Shown here: piece by piece, positions 55,353 through 64,000 of the stretch
How the letters are laid out: each line of letters starts with the position of its first letter
Position numbering within the stretch: the first letter of the stretch is position 1
Assembly (NCBI GenBank): GCA_022447925.1
Contig: JAKUTS010000008.1
Span: 1-64,000 of the forward strand
DNA length: 64,000 nucleotides
Direction of reading: 5' to 3'
Source: SAR202 cluster bacterium
GTDB lineage: Bacteria > Chloroflexota > Dehalococcoidia > Lucifugimonadales > UBA2962
Notes under the pieces: model-generated
Told to the model about the DNA's origin: nothing
Seen by the model: the letters and a program-made list of their open reading frames with translations, nothing else
Database searches by the model: none
Position numbers and translations under genes: made by a program

Positions 55353-56441
55353 TTGAAGGTTATACATGTTGTAGGTGCGAGACCAAATTTTGTCAAAATA
55401 GCACCAGTAATTACTGCATTAAACAAATTTAAAAATGACCTGAATCAGATATTGGTTCATACCGGACAGCATTATGATCAAAATATGTCCGGAATATTTT
55501 TTAAAGATCTAAGTATTAATCAGGCAAACGACTATTTGGGTATCGGCGCTGGAACCCATGCTGAACAAACGAGTGCAGTAATGGTAGGTTGTGAGCAGAT
55601 GTTTAAAAAGTATAATCCGGATTTGGTTGTGGTTGTCGGTGATGTAAATTCAACTTTAGCTGCTGCTGTAACCGCTGCGAAGATGGGAATTAAATTAGCT
55701 CATGTTGAGTCTGGGCTGCGATCATATGATAGATCTATGCCTGAGGAGCATAATCGTGTTGTAACAGATCACCTTTCAGATATTCTCTTTACTCCATCCG
55801 AAGATGCTTCTATTAACTTGGATCGGGAAGGGATTGCAAAACACAGGGTGCATTTTGTTGGGAACGTAATGATAGATTCGTTAATGAATGAGTTGCCTAA
55901 CAGGCCTGAACTGAATGAGATAGAAATACCCGGCTTAAAAAGTTTGAAAAACGAAAGTTATGCTTTGTTAACCCTTCATCGACCATCAAATGTAGATAAT
56001 CCTGGTGTGATATACGAAATACTTAGAGCCTTAAAGCCTCTATCTGATGAAATGCCTGTAATTTTCCCAATTCACCCCAGGACAAGGAACCGATTAGGGA
56101 ATATAGATACCAAATACCTGACAATATGTGAGCCATTAGGATACCGAGAATTTCTAAGCTTAGAATCGCAAGCCAGACTAGTTCTTACTGACTCCGGTGG
56201 TATACAAGAAGAGACAACCTTTCTAGGAGTACCTTGTATTACTATCAGAGAAAATACTGAACGTCCAATTACGCTAACTCATGGAACAAATATCTTAGCT
56301 AATCCCAAAAACTTACCCGGTATTATTCGAGACATACTTTCTAATAGTCATTATGACAAACCTACCAAAATAAAATATTGGGACGGTAAAGCGGCTAAAC
56401 GCATAGCGGATATTATCGTCTCTAGAGAATGGATGAACTAG
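55353..56441 (+). CDS. wecB: UDP-N-acetylglucosamine 2-epimerase, non-hydrolysing
   Basis: 362 residues. GARPNFVKIAPVI at the start, VHTGQHYDQNMSGIFF, VVGDVNSTLAAAVTAAKMG, HVESGLRSYDRSMPEEHNRVVTDH with catalytic acids, LLTLHRPSNVDNPG, and TDSGGIQEETTFLGVPCITIRENTERPITLTHGTN. It interconverts UDP-GlcNAc and UDP-ManNAc. The TTG start follows the epimerase stop by three bases, within one operon. All usual catalytic residues are seen. Confidence 0.94.
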   Translation: MKVIHVVGARPNFVKIAPVITALNKFKNDLNQILVHTGQHYDQNMSGIFFKDLSINQANDYLGIGAGTHAEQTSAVMVGCEQMFKKYNPDLVVVVGDVNSTLAAAVTAAKMGIKLAHVESGLRSYDRSMPEEHNRVVTDHLSDILFTPSEDASINLDREGIAKHRVHFVGNVMIDSLMNELPNRPELNEIEIPGLKSLKNESYALLTLHRPSNVDNPGVIYEILRALKPLSDEMPVIFPIHPRTRNRLGNIDTKYLTICEPLGYREFLSLESQARLVLTDSGGIQEETTFLGVPCITIRENTERPITLTHGTNILANPKNLPGIIRDILSNSHYDKPTKIKYWDGKAAKRIADIIVSREWMN

Positions 56442-56450
56442 AGTTTAACT

Positions 56451-58367
56451 ATGTGCGGCATAATTGGAGTATTTAACAATAAGTTACAAAAAGTAGTTTC
56501 CAATGCAGAAATTTTAAACGCTGCAGACACGATGACTCATAGAGGGCCTGATGATCGAACATCATATATTAGCAATGATAAGAGATTTGGAGTTGGATAT
56601 CGTAGGCTCAGTATTGTCGATGTCAATGGTGGTAGACAGCCTTTATTTTCGAGTGATGGTTCCGTGTGTGTAAATGTTAACGGTGAAATTTACAATCATT
56701 TAGAGCTTAGAAAAGAATTAGAGAAACGTGGCCACGTTTATCAAACAAATTCGGACTCTGAAGCTGTTTTGCATGGGTATGAAGAATGGGGTGTGGATGT
56801 GGTGAGCAAGTTAAAAGGGATGTATTCCTTTTCTGTGTACGACAGCAATGGAGGTGTTGATGGGCATGGTGGGTTGCTCTTAGCTAGAGATAAAATTGGC
56901 ATAAAGCCACTTTACTACTCGATTACACCTGATGGAGTTACTTACGCTTCTGAGATTAAGGCTATTCTTAAATTTTCTGACATTTCAAGAGAGCCTGACA
57001 TGATTGCTGTGAGTCAATATCTAACAATGTCAGCAACACCTGCCCCACGGACTATGTTTGCTGGGATACAGAAGTTACCTCCTGGGCATTTATTGATAGC
57101 AGATTTAAATGGAGCCGTTGAAATACGAGAATATTGGAGTACTCTGGATAATCGCGTTGACCTGACAGATGCTAGTGAAGGGGAGATCATTGAACAAATT
57201 TCTGAAAGTTTAACTACATCCATTCGACGTCGTTTAATGACCGACGTGCCATTCGGTGTGTTTTTGAGTGGAGGAGTTGATTCAAGCCTAAATTTGGCAT
57301 TAATGAGTCAAATGGTTGATAGGCCAATTGATACTTTTTCAGTAGCTATAAAAAATGATGATGCTTCTAATGAAAATGAACATGCAAGATATGTTGCAAA
57401 CCAATTCGGAGCGAATCATAATCAGGTTTTAATAACAGATGAGCAGTTTACTGGCTTTTTGACGGATATGGCTTACTATCAAGACGAACCTCTAGCTGAT
57501 CCTGTATGTGTGCCGCTCTACTATTTGAGTTGTTTGGCAAAGTCAAATGGTTCTACGGTTGTACACGTTGGTGAAGGAGCAGATGAGCTTTTTGCCGGAT
57601 ACGGCAATTATGCTTTAATGAATGATTTTCACAAATCTATTTATGCACCATTTCGAGGTTTACCATATTCAGTTAAGAATTTAGTTTTACGATTAGCAGG
57701 GCAAGTTGTATCTTCAAGCAAATTTGAATATATCAATAGAGCCACTTTAAATCAGGAATTATTTTGGGGCGGGGCTGTAGTGTTCTCTGAAAACTCAAAA
57801 CGGAGTTTGATGAATGAATATATTGATCAGCAGGTTTACTCTAATGTTATAGAGGGCTTTTACAAAGAATTCGATTCAAAGTTTTCCAACAGTTCTTTCC
57901 TTGATCGTGCCATAAATGTTGATTTGAAACATCGGTTACCTGAATTATTACTTATGCGTGTAGATAAGATGACGATGGCTGCTTCCATAGAGGCTAGGGT
58001 TCCATTTTTGGATGAAGGAGTGGTTGAGTTGGCGAACTCAATACCTTCATCGCTAAAGTATAAAAATGGAATCACTAAATACATATTGAGGAAAATGGCA
58101 ACGAAATATCTTCCAGAATCGGTGGTGTACAGAACGAAAAATGGTTTTTGCGGAGGCACCACAAATTTGATCGGAAATTCTTTAACACGTTATGCTGAAA
58201 AAACGTTAAAAGAATCCAGATGGCTTGTAGAGATTATGGATCAGAATGAAATACAAAGGATTTTTGAAACGCATAAAAAGGGCAAAATATCTAAAGGATC
58301 CGAAATTTGGGCTCTTTTAAATTTGGCTTTATGGCATAAGGTCTGGGTTGAAGGGGAATCCGTTTGA
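56451..58367 (+). CDS. Asparagine synthase (glutamine-hydrolysing) family amidotransferase
   Basis: 638 residues. MCGIIGVFNN with the nucleophile Cys2, RGPDDRTSYI, RLSIVDVNGGRQPLFS, NGEIYNH and glutaminase residues to about 200; then the ATP-pyrophosphatase domain with FGVFLSGGVDSSLNL and HVGEGADELFAGYG. In amino-acid metabolism it makes Asn, but in polysaccharide operons such copies often amidate uronic acids or act on other carboxyls. Its place between uronate synthesis and lyase/GT genes favours that reading, which is inference. It ends with the next gene overlapping by four bases (TTGA). Confidence 0.9.
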   Translation: MCGIIGVFNNKLQKVVSNAEILNAADTMTHRGPDDRTSYISNDKRFGVGYRRLSIVDVNGGRQPLFSSDGSVCVNVNGEIYNHLELRKELEKRGHVYQTNSDSEAVLHGYEEWGVDVVSKLKGMYSFSVYDSNGGVDGHGGLLLARDKIGIKPLYYSITPDGVTYASEIKAILKFSDISREPDMIAVSQYLTMSATPAPRTMFAGIQKLPPGHLLIADLNGAVEIREYWSTLDNRVDLTDASEGEIIEQISESLTTSIRRRLMTDVPFGVFLSGGVDSSLNLALMSQMVDRPIDTFSVAIKNDDASNENEHARYVANQFGANHNQVLITDEQFTGFLTDMAYYQDEPLADPVCVPLYYLSCLAKSNGSTVVHVGEGADELFAGYGNYALMNDFHKSIYAPFRGLPYSVKNLVLRLAGQVVSSSKFEYINRATLNQELFWGGAVVFSENSKRSLMNEYIDQQVYSNVIEGFYKEFDSKFSNSSFLDRAINVDLKHRLPELLLMRVDKMTMAASIEARVPFLDEGVVELANSIPSSLKYKNGITKYILRKMATKYLPESVVYRTKNGFCGGTTNLIGNSLTRYAEKTLKESRWLVEIMDQNEIQRIFETHKKGKISKGSEIWALLNLALWHKVWVEGESV

Positions 58368-60343
58368 AATTACTTGATTGGATGAAACTCGCACAAATTT
58401 ATCTGGTAGTTTTTGGCCTGCAAGGCTTATTACTATTGATAGACAGAGCCGTGAGACGAATATTGGCCCCCCAATATTATAGGCATACTTGGCCGGCCAC
58501 AATTAAAACAGTGTCTGAAGGTCTAAATATTCAGTCATATATTAATTCTGACTCGTCTGATTATGAAAAGTTATTTACTACCGAAAAGCAAAAGATTGTT
58601 AATGCTGCTGACAGGATAATGAAAAGAGAATTTCAGATTGCCAGCCTAGGATGGTTGGATTTCGGCAGCAAGGTAAATTGGCATAGAGACCCAACCACAA
58701 GACACCAATGGAGCACACAATTTTATTCGGAAATAGACATTGTGTCTTCATTCAATTCAGGAACTGATATAAAAATGACATGGGAATTAAGTAGATTCCA
58801 TCAAGCCGTGATACTTGCTAGGGCCTACTGGCTAACAGGTGACACGGTTTATCGCAAAGATTTAATAGATCATTGGTCCGACTGGACAGATAATAATCCA
58901 TGTCCATACGGCATTAATTGGACATCATCTATGGAGGTGTCAATTAGAGTAGTAAATCTGATTTTAGCCTTATGGATCGTTGCGGATAAAGACAATAACA
59001 TAAATTCAATTCCCAGTGCCGTTTTTAACAACATACTTGAACATGGAAAATACATAATTAGGAATTTAGAAATAAGTTCTAAAAACGGAAAAATAGTAGC
59101 AGGCAATCATCTAATATCAAATTATTCAGCATTGACTTGTATCGGTCTGTTTTTATCTGATGTTCCATTAGCTCGGGATTGGATTACCATTGGTATGAGG
59201 GGTTTGAATTTAGAAATTAAGAGACAAGTATTGCCGGATGGATTACATTATGAAAGCTCTCTTCATTATCATAAATTTGTTTTAGAAACTCTTTTAATAA
59301 CTGGCATATTAGCTAAAAACTCTGGTCTTACTCTGTCATCAGATTACAAGGAATCAGTATCAAAAATGTGTGACGCAGTAGTTTTGCTTACTCGCCCAGA
59401 TGGACAGCTGCCAACGATTGGAGATTCTGATGGTGGAAGACTGGCGGTACTTTCTGGCTATTACTTAAATAGGTCAGATAATATTCATGACATTTTGGCT
59501 TTAGGTGCTGTTCTTCTTGAAAGAGAAGACATAAGATGCCTGTCAAAGAATAATCTTGGAGAGCTGTTTTGGTTAATAGGACCTGCAAATTTCTCAAAGT
59601 TTGTTCAAGCATCTGAAACATTTTCTGTTCCTGTATACCATCAGTATAAAAGCGGCGGACTATGTGTTTTACAAAATAGAGAACATAAAGACTTTATTTT
59701 GTTTCGGACTGACTGGCCTGAAGGTGAATGTCCAACGGGACACCGACATAATGACTTACTTTCAATTGAAATTTGGTTGAATGGGGATCCAATAACAGTT
59801 GATCCAGGAACACAGACATACACCGCTGATTTTAATGTTCGAAATGAATTGCGTTCGACCAAATCTCACGCCACTGTATCACTAAATAATGATGAACAGA
59901 ACCTCATCCCATTTAACAGCCCATTTGAACTGATTTCTAAGACTAATTCCGGTAAAGTAAGATCGAACTTTACAGAAGAACTTATTACAGTTGCATCTAC
60001 GGCATTTTGGAATGCCATAATGTCTCATGATAGGTCGGTATCGTATTCTCCTAATTCTGGAGAATTAGTAATAGAAGACACAATAGTTGAAGCTGATACT
60101 GCTTGTTGGAACTGGCCTTTGTTTCCAGGCTCATACGAGTTAGAAGCGACATTTACTACTGACTTAGAACTTTCTACAAAACGTGAAAACTTAAAATTTG
60201 CTAATGTATATGGCTCGCCTAGCACATCTAGAGTAATTCGGCTTTCAAGCGATACTAAAAAACGAGCGTCGGTTAAATTTGTATTTAACCGGCGAAAAGG
60301 TAATGCTAAAGCCTTAAATAAAGACTCGACGATGGTGTCTTAA
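58364..60343 (+). CDS. Heparinase II/III-family polysaccharide lyase
   Basis: 659 residues. N-terminal alpha/alpha toroid (about 60-380) with WTSSMEVSIRVVNLILALWI, GNHLISNYSALTCIG, and LHYESSLHYHKFVLETLL; C-terminal beta-sandwich domain with LFRTDWPEG, GHRHNDLLSIEIWLNG, DPGTQTYTADFNVRNELRSTKSHATV. Tyr and His in ESSLHYHK and HRHND match catalytic residues of the family, which cleave uronic-acid glycans by beta-elimination. No signal peptide; a hydrophobic N-terminal segment (IYLVVFGLQGLLLLI) may anchor it. In this context it may trim or release the operon's own polymer. Confidence 0.9.
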   Translation: MKLLDWMKLAQIYLVVFGLQGLLLLIDRAVRRILAPQYYRHTWPATIKTVSEGLNIQSYINSDSSDYEKLFTTEKQKIVNAADRIMKREFQIASLGWLDFGSKVNWHRDPTTRHQWSTQFYSEIDIVSSFNSGTDIKMTWELSRFHQAVILARAYWLTGDTVYRKDLIDHWSDWTDNNPCPYGINWTSSMEVSIRVVNLILALWIVADKDNNINSIPSAVFNNILEHGKYIIRNLEISSKNGKIVAGNHLISNYSALTCIGLFLSDVPLARDWITIGMRGLNLEIKRQVLPDGLHYESSLHYHKFVLETLLITGILAKNSGLTLSSDYKESVSKMCDAVVLLTRPDGQLPTIGDSDGGRLAVLSGYYLNRSDNIHDILALGAVLLEREDIRCLSKNNLGELFWLIGPANFSKFVQASETFSVPVYHQYKSGGLCVLQNREHKDFILFRTDWPEGECPTGHRHNDLLSIEIWLNGDPITVDPGTQTYTADFNVRNELRSTKSHATVSLNNDEQNLIPFNSPFELISKTNSGKVRSNFTEELITVASTAFWNAIMSHDRSVSYSPNSGELVIEDTIVEADTACWNWPLFPGSYELEATFTTDLELSTKRENLKFANVYGSPSTSRVIRLSSDTKKRASVKFVFNRRKGNAKALNKDSTMVS

Positions 60344-61584
60344 TGGTATTAAAAGTCTTGTTTATACATTCTGGTGCTGGCATTGGCGGAGCTCCGATAA
60401 GTATGGTTACTTTAGCAGCCAGCCTTGACCCTAATTTATATGATCCACATGTGGTCTTTACTGATAATGGACCGATGATCGATATCTCCAGAAAGATGGG
60501 ACTCAGATCTTCAGTAACGAAAATGAGAGCTGTTTTGGCATATGGAGCTCATGTGCCTTTATCTATAAGACCTATAATTAATTTTTGTATTCAGTTTATA
60601 CCTACCATTATTAAGGCAAGACAATTAATTAAAGCTGAGCAGCCTGACTTTATTCATTTGAACACGAGCGCGCTGATTTCAATAGGAATTATAGCCCGAC
60701 TCCATAATGTGCCTATTATTTGGCATGTTAGAGAGGTAGTGAACCCAGGTACTTTGTTTGGACGTCTGCTTTCCGGGTTGATTTGTTTTCTTGCTCATAG
60801 GGTGATAGCTGTTTCAGAATATGTTGCACAATGTTTGCCTGATGCAGAAAAAATAAGCGTAATTCATAACCCAGTAAACACATCAATTTTTGACCCTGGA
60901 TATAAAAAACAACATAGGGAAAAAGTAACCTCATTAATTGGATTGCATAAACCCAGTTTAATCATTGGCATATTAGGCTCTGTTCAGAAAGAGAAGGGAC
61001 ACTTCGTGCTTGCTGAAGCTGCTAGATTGATAAATAAAAAGTTTCCGGAAGTAATATTTCTGATAGTAGGAGGAGGAGCTCCAGAAGGTTACCGTGACAC
61101 ATTGAGAGGCAGATTAAAAACTTTTTTACATATACCGTTAGACAATCAAGCAAAACTCAACAGTTTTCTGTCTGAAATGAATTTAACAGAAATATTCAAA
61201 AATGTTGGATATCAGGCAGATGTAGCTCCTTATGTGGGCTCTATGGATATACTGGTGGCGCCTAACACAAAACCCGAAGGTTGCCCTAGGTCTTTGCTGG
61301 AGGCAATGTCCATGTCTGTTCCAGTTGTCGTCTCTGACATTGGACCTAGTAGAGAAATAATGGGGGATAAATGTGCTTATTTTTGCGAGCCGGGTGACGT
61401 ACTATCTCTTTCAAGCCAATTAATTGACTTGATTGAATCCAAAGTTTTACGAGAGCAATTAGGTGATGCCGGAAGATCTAGGGTATTAAGTAAATATCGA
61501 GTCGAAAATCACATAGAAAAAATCCAAAATCTATATGAATTAGTTAGCGATGAATTAAATAGAAAAAGTGTTATGGGCCAATGA
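60343..61584 (+). CDS. Glycosyltransferase family 4 (GT-B)
   Basis: 413 residues. N-terminal IHSGAGIGGAPISMVTLA loop, HLNTSALISIGIIARLHNVPIIWHVREV, VIAVSEYVAQ; C-terminal ILGSVQKEKGHFVLAEA, VGGGAPEG, FKNVGYQADVAPYVGSMDILVAPNTKPEGCPRSLLEAMSMSVPVVVSDIGPSREI with the nucleotide-sugar E-x7-E signature. It adds a sugar to a growing lipid-linked glycan on the cytoplasmic face. TAATG overlap with the lyase gene. Donor and acceptor unknown. Confidence 0.9.
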   Translation: MVLKVLFIHSGAGIGGAPISMVTLAASLDPNLYDPHVVFTDNGPMIDISRKMGLRSSVTKMRAVLAYGAHVPLSIRPIINFCIQFIPTIIKARQLIKAEQPDFIHLNTSALISIGIIARLHNVPIIWHVREVVNPGTLFGRLLSGLICFLAHRVIAVSEYVAQCLPDAEKISVIHNPVNTSIFDPGYKKQHREKVTSLIGLHKPSLIIGILGSVQKEKGHFVLAEAARLINKKFPEVIFLIVGGGAPEGYRDTLRGRLKTFLHIPLDNQAKLNSFLSEMNLTEIFKNVGYQADVAPYVGSMDILVAPNTKPEGCPRSLLEAMSMSVPVVVSDIGPSREIMGDKCAYFCEPGDVLSLSSQLIDLIESKVLREQLGDAGRSRVLSKYRVENHIEKIQNLYELVSDELNRKSVMGQ

Positions 61585-62483
61585 GAAATAAGAAAAAAAT
61601 TAACCCAATTGCAGAAATATCGGTAATAATCCCTTGTTTCAATGAGCAGGGAGGAATTCTTTCAGTAATTGAAGACCTTCAGTCAAATTTAAAGGCTTCA
61701 GGTTTAAAACATGAAATAATTGTGGTAGATGATGCTTCTACTGATTCAACTGGTGATATTGCAGTCAAAGCAGGAGCCGTAGTAGTTGAGCATAGTGTTA
61801 ATCGCGGTTATGGAGCAGCAATTAAATCAGGTGTTAGGGTGGCACAATATGATCATATATGTATTACCGATGGAGATGGAACATATCCTTCTAAGGTGAT
61901 ACCGGATCTTGTTTCTGCGGTTTCAGATGGAGCCGATATGGCCGTAGGATCTAGAACAGGAGCTATAGTTAAAATACCTTTAATTCGGCGCCCTGCCAAG
62001 TTTGTTATAACTAAAATCGCAGAATCGATTGCTGGTATTTCTATACCTGATTTAAATTCAGGACTTCGAGTGTTTAAAAAGTCTCATGTGAAGAGATATT
62101 CAGGCATATTGCCAAATGGTTTTTCGTTTACCACCACAATAACTCTTGCTTTGTTAACTAATGGGTTTCGGGTGGATTACATGGCAATAGACTATGAGTC
62201 GAGAATAGGGGATTCTAAGATTAGGCCGATTAGCGATACTATAAATTTTGTGACTCTGATTTTACGGATGGCTTTGTATTTTGCACCCTTGAAATTTTTC
62301 ATGCCAGCGAGCTTCATTTGTATTTTGGTTGCAATAGCGTGGGCTTTAGTCAGCAGGTTTGCTTTAGGCCAATTAGCTGATGTTACAAGTACAATCTTGG
62401 TTGTCCTAGGAATACAAATTGCAGTAGTAGGTCTATTGGCAGAGATGATTAATAAGCGATTACCTGCGGGTAGGCAAGATTAA
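61581..62483 (+). CDS. Glycosyltransferase family 2 with two C-terminal membrane helices (DPM1/polyprenyl-phosphate type)
   Basis: 300 residues. SVIIPCFNEQGGILSVIEDL, IIVVDDASTDSTGD, VNRGYGAAIKSG, ITDGDGTYP (DxD-like), AVGSRTGA, DLNSGLRVFKK. Two helices at about 230-290 suggest a polyprenyl-phosphate hexose synthase type. It starts inside the GT4 stop (ATGA). The last residues, LPAGRQD, are coded by a C/G-rich stretch unlike its surroundings. Confidence 0.9.
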   Translation: MRNKKKINPIAEISVIIPCFNEQGGILSVIEDLQSNLKASGLKHEIIVVDDASTDSTGDIAVKAGAVVVEHSVNRGYGAAIKSGVRVAQYDHICITDGDGTYPSKVIPDLVSAVSDGADMAVGSRTGAIVKIPLIRRPAKFVITKIAESIAGISIPDLNSGLRVFKKSHVKRYSGILPNGFSFTTTITLALLTNGFRVDYMAIDYESRIGDSKIRPISDTINFVTLILRMALYFAPLKFFMPASFICILVAIAWALVSRFALGQLADVTSTILVVLGIQIAVVGLLAEMINKRLPAGRQD

Positions 62484-62492
62484 TTATTAACA

Positions 62493-64000
62493 ATGAATAA
62501 GAATATGATTTCTTCTGAAATATATGCTAATGCCGCACTCGATCAGATACCACGTTTACTGGGTAGCTTGGACCGGAACAGGTTTTCTTCGACCTATGGC
62601 TGTTTTCATAGAGACTATTGGCTAGAAAAAACATCTGATTTTCCGGACGCTGTCCGCCAATTTGCTGTGCATGCTTTAGCTTTGGTGTACAAATATGATT
62701 TTCCAAATAGTAAGTACCAGGGTAATACTAATTTACTTAACTGGACGATAGCAGCATTAGATTATTGGGCTGGAATTCAACATAAAGATGGAAGTTTCGA
62801 TGAGTTTTATCCGTATGAACGTGGCTGGGTTGGGCCGACAGGTTTCACTACTTATGCCTGCGCAGAAGCTTTCAATTTAATTAGAGAAGAAATGCCTTCC
62901 GATGTTGAGAAACGGGTAAGGAGAGCCCTTATAAAGGCAGCATTTTTTATTGGTAAAGGGGAATCAGAAGAAGATCATTTAGGTAATCATCATGCAATGG
63001 CGTGTTTGGCGGTTCATACCGTTATGAGAGTTTTGGGTCGGGACGACTTAGAAGCTATATATAGCAAATTGTGGGATAAATTCTTAACTTATTACCATGC
63101 TGAAGAAGGATGGTGCAGAGAATATGATGGTCCTGATCCTGGATACCTTTCTGCAGTTGTATCCTTTCTTGCGAAAATTTATGTCCATGACCCTAGACCT
63201 GAGATTTTTGAAGTTATATCCGGAGCAGTCGAAACTTGCTCTTATTTTGTATATCCAAATGGATCCTATGGAGGCATTATAGGAAGCAGAAACACAATCC
63301 ACTTGTACACTCACGGATTCGAAATCGTATCGTCTGAAATCAAACTCGCACAGTCGATAGCTGTGAAAGCTATATCCGGTATTGCTCAAGGGAACCTGGT
63401 ACCGCCTTCTTCAATGTCTGACAGGTATTTGGTTTATAGAGTTCCAGAATATCTGCAGTCATATCTGGATTATAGTCCTAAATCCGGGAAGTTATTGGCA
63501 TTGCCATACGAGAGAGAGCATGCCAAGTTTTTTAAGAAGGCAGGAATAGCTTCATGCAGGACCGGAGATCAATACACAATTGCCAATATGGCAAAAGGCG
63601 GTACTTTTAAAATTTTTAATGTCGCATTAAATGAATGTTTACTGAATGACTCGGGGGCAATAGGGATTTTATCTAATGGGAAGAAATTCACTACACAGTG
63701 GATAGATCAAAGCTTTAAATTGTCTGTTGACGCTAACGAATGGAGTGTAAAGGGCACAGCAAAATATCTTCCCAACCCAAAAACATTTACTCCATTTAAG
63801 GGACTAATTTTTAGGTTGATAATGGTTGCAGCTGGATGGAGTCCAATGTTGTCCCATTTTGTTAAAGGTAGGATTAGGAAGATGATTATATTAAATGAGT
63901 CTGATGTTCCTTTAAATTTCTCCAGATCAATTTTATTTGAAAAATCTCAAATAACTATTCGGGACACATTTACATTAAATCGAAAATCTATATCAGTAAC
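62493..64000 (+). CDS. Probable alpha/alpha-toroid protein of the polysaccharide operon, 3' end outside window
   Basis: The frame from ATG 62493 is open to the right edge, 502 codons, with no stop. The first half has repeated aromatic helices of toroid type: AALDYWAGIQHKDGSFDEFY, WVGPTGFTTYACAEAFNLI, EEDHLGNHHAMACLAVHTV, GWCREYDGPDPGYLS. The second half turns to beta-rich sequence (GSYGGIIGSRNTIHLY, AGIASCRTGDQYTIANMAKGG), recalling the layout of heparinase II/III lyases, but I cannot align the catalytic motifs of the previous lyase gene. A second glycan lyase or an epimerase is possible. Ten bases separate it from the GT2 gene; no ribosome site is seen. Confidence 0.7.
   Translation, partial: MNKNMISSEIYANAALDQIPRLLGSLDRNRFSSTYGCFHRDYWLEKTSDFPDAVRQFAVHALALVYKYDFPNSKYQGNTNLLNWTIAALDYWAGIQHKDGSFDEFYPYERGWVGPTGFTTYACAEAFNLIREEMPSDVEKRVRRALIKAAFFIGKGESEEDHLGNHHAMACLAVHTVMRVLGRDDLEAIYSKLWDKFLTYYHAEEGWCREYDGPDPGYLSAVVSFLAKIYVHDPRPEIFEVISGAVETCSYFVYPNGSYGGIIGSRNTIHLYTHGFEIVSSEIKLAQSIAVKAISGIAQGNLVPPSSMSDRYLVYRVPEYLQSYLDYSPKSGKLLALPYEREHAKFFKKAGIASCRTGDQYTIANMAKGGTFKIFNVALNECLLNDSGAIGILSNGKKFTTQWIDQSFKLSVDANEWSVKGTAKYLPNPKTFTPFKGLIFRLIMVAAGWSPMLSHFVKGRIRKMIILNESDVPLNFSRSILFEKSQITIRDTFTLNRKSISV

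Overview
The window is one densely packed chromosomal segment of an AT-rich, free-living bacterium with little intergenic DNA. I see no rRNA, no convincing tRNA, no CRISPR array, no transposase and no integrase. Many genes start with TTG or GTG and many overlap their neighbour by 1-20 bases. The mixture of amidohydrolases, a phosphotriesterase-like protein, VOC proteins, glycolate oxidase glcDEF, an aldolase with paired zinc dehydrogenases, a K+-dependent-type membrane pyrophosphatase and an HdrB-type succinate dehydrogenase subunit would fit a marine Chloroflexota lineage such as SAR202. That placement is inference from gene content only.

Bases 1-10450 are a catabolic accessory region. It holds a YtcJ-like amidohydrolase cut by the left edge, a membrane-anchored DsbA-like protein, a glutamine-synthetase-like ligase, a gamma-glutamyltransferase with a FluG-like amidohydrolase, two tandem VOC proteins, a phosphotriesterase-like lactonase/hydrolase, a small acidic protein facing a ribbon-helix-helix regulator across a palindrome-rich gap, and an HSL-type esterase. 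Bases 10580-21031 hold central carbon genes: sdhA, sdhB and an HdrB-like third subunit, an MMPL transporter, malate dehydrogenase, and a pair of carboxyltransferases that together could form a methylmalonyl-CoA:pyruvate transcarboxylase.

Bases 21192-34371 are mostly housekeeping: folP-folK, a Trm112-like protein, glyS-sbcD-tlpA, a membrane pyrophosphatase, a two-domain thiE, mnmA-dinB-rnhB, rsfS, and tsaE-tsaB-ndk. Bases 34575-46500 are mixed: a carboxylesterase, an HpcH aldolase with two paralogous zinc dehydrogenases, a kelch lipoprotein, an unknown protein with a charged tail, a 58-residue membrane protein, fhs, an MFS exporter, a compact pseudoknotted RNA candidate just upstream of aroC, aroC itself, and an SDR protein that has lost the usual catalytic Tyr and Lys. 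Bases 46423-50698 encode glcD-glcE-glcF.

Bases 50803-64000 are a single forward operon for an extracellular or surface polysaccharide: a Wzy-type polymerase/ligase, a UDP-HexNAc 6-dehydrogenase, an SDR epimerase/decarboxylase, a UDP-GlcNAc 2-epimerase, an AsnB amidotransferase, a heparinase II/III-like lyase, GT4 and GT2 glycosyltransferases, and a second, unrecognised protein of apparently toroidal type cut by the right edge. Together they suggest a HexNAc-uronic-acid polymer, possibly amidated, with its own lyase. The observations I rate highest are the pseudoknot RNA at 44443-44527, the split FluG-like gamma-glutamyl module at 2261-6426, the candidate transcarboxylase at 16397-21031 and the polysaccharide operon.
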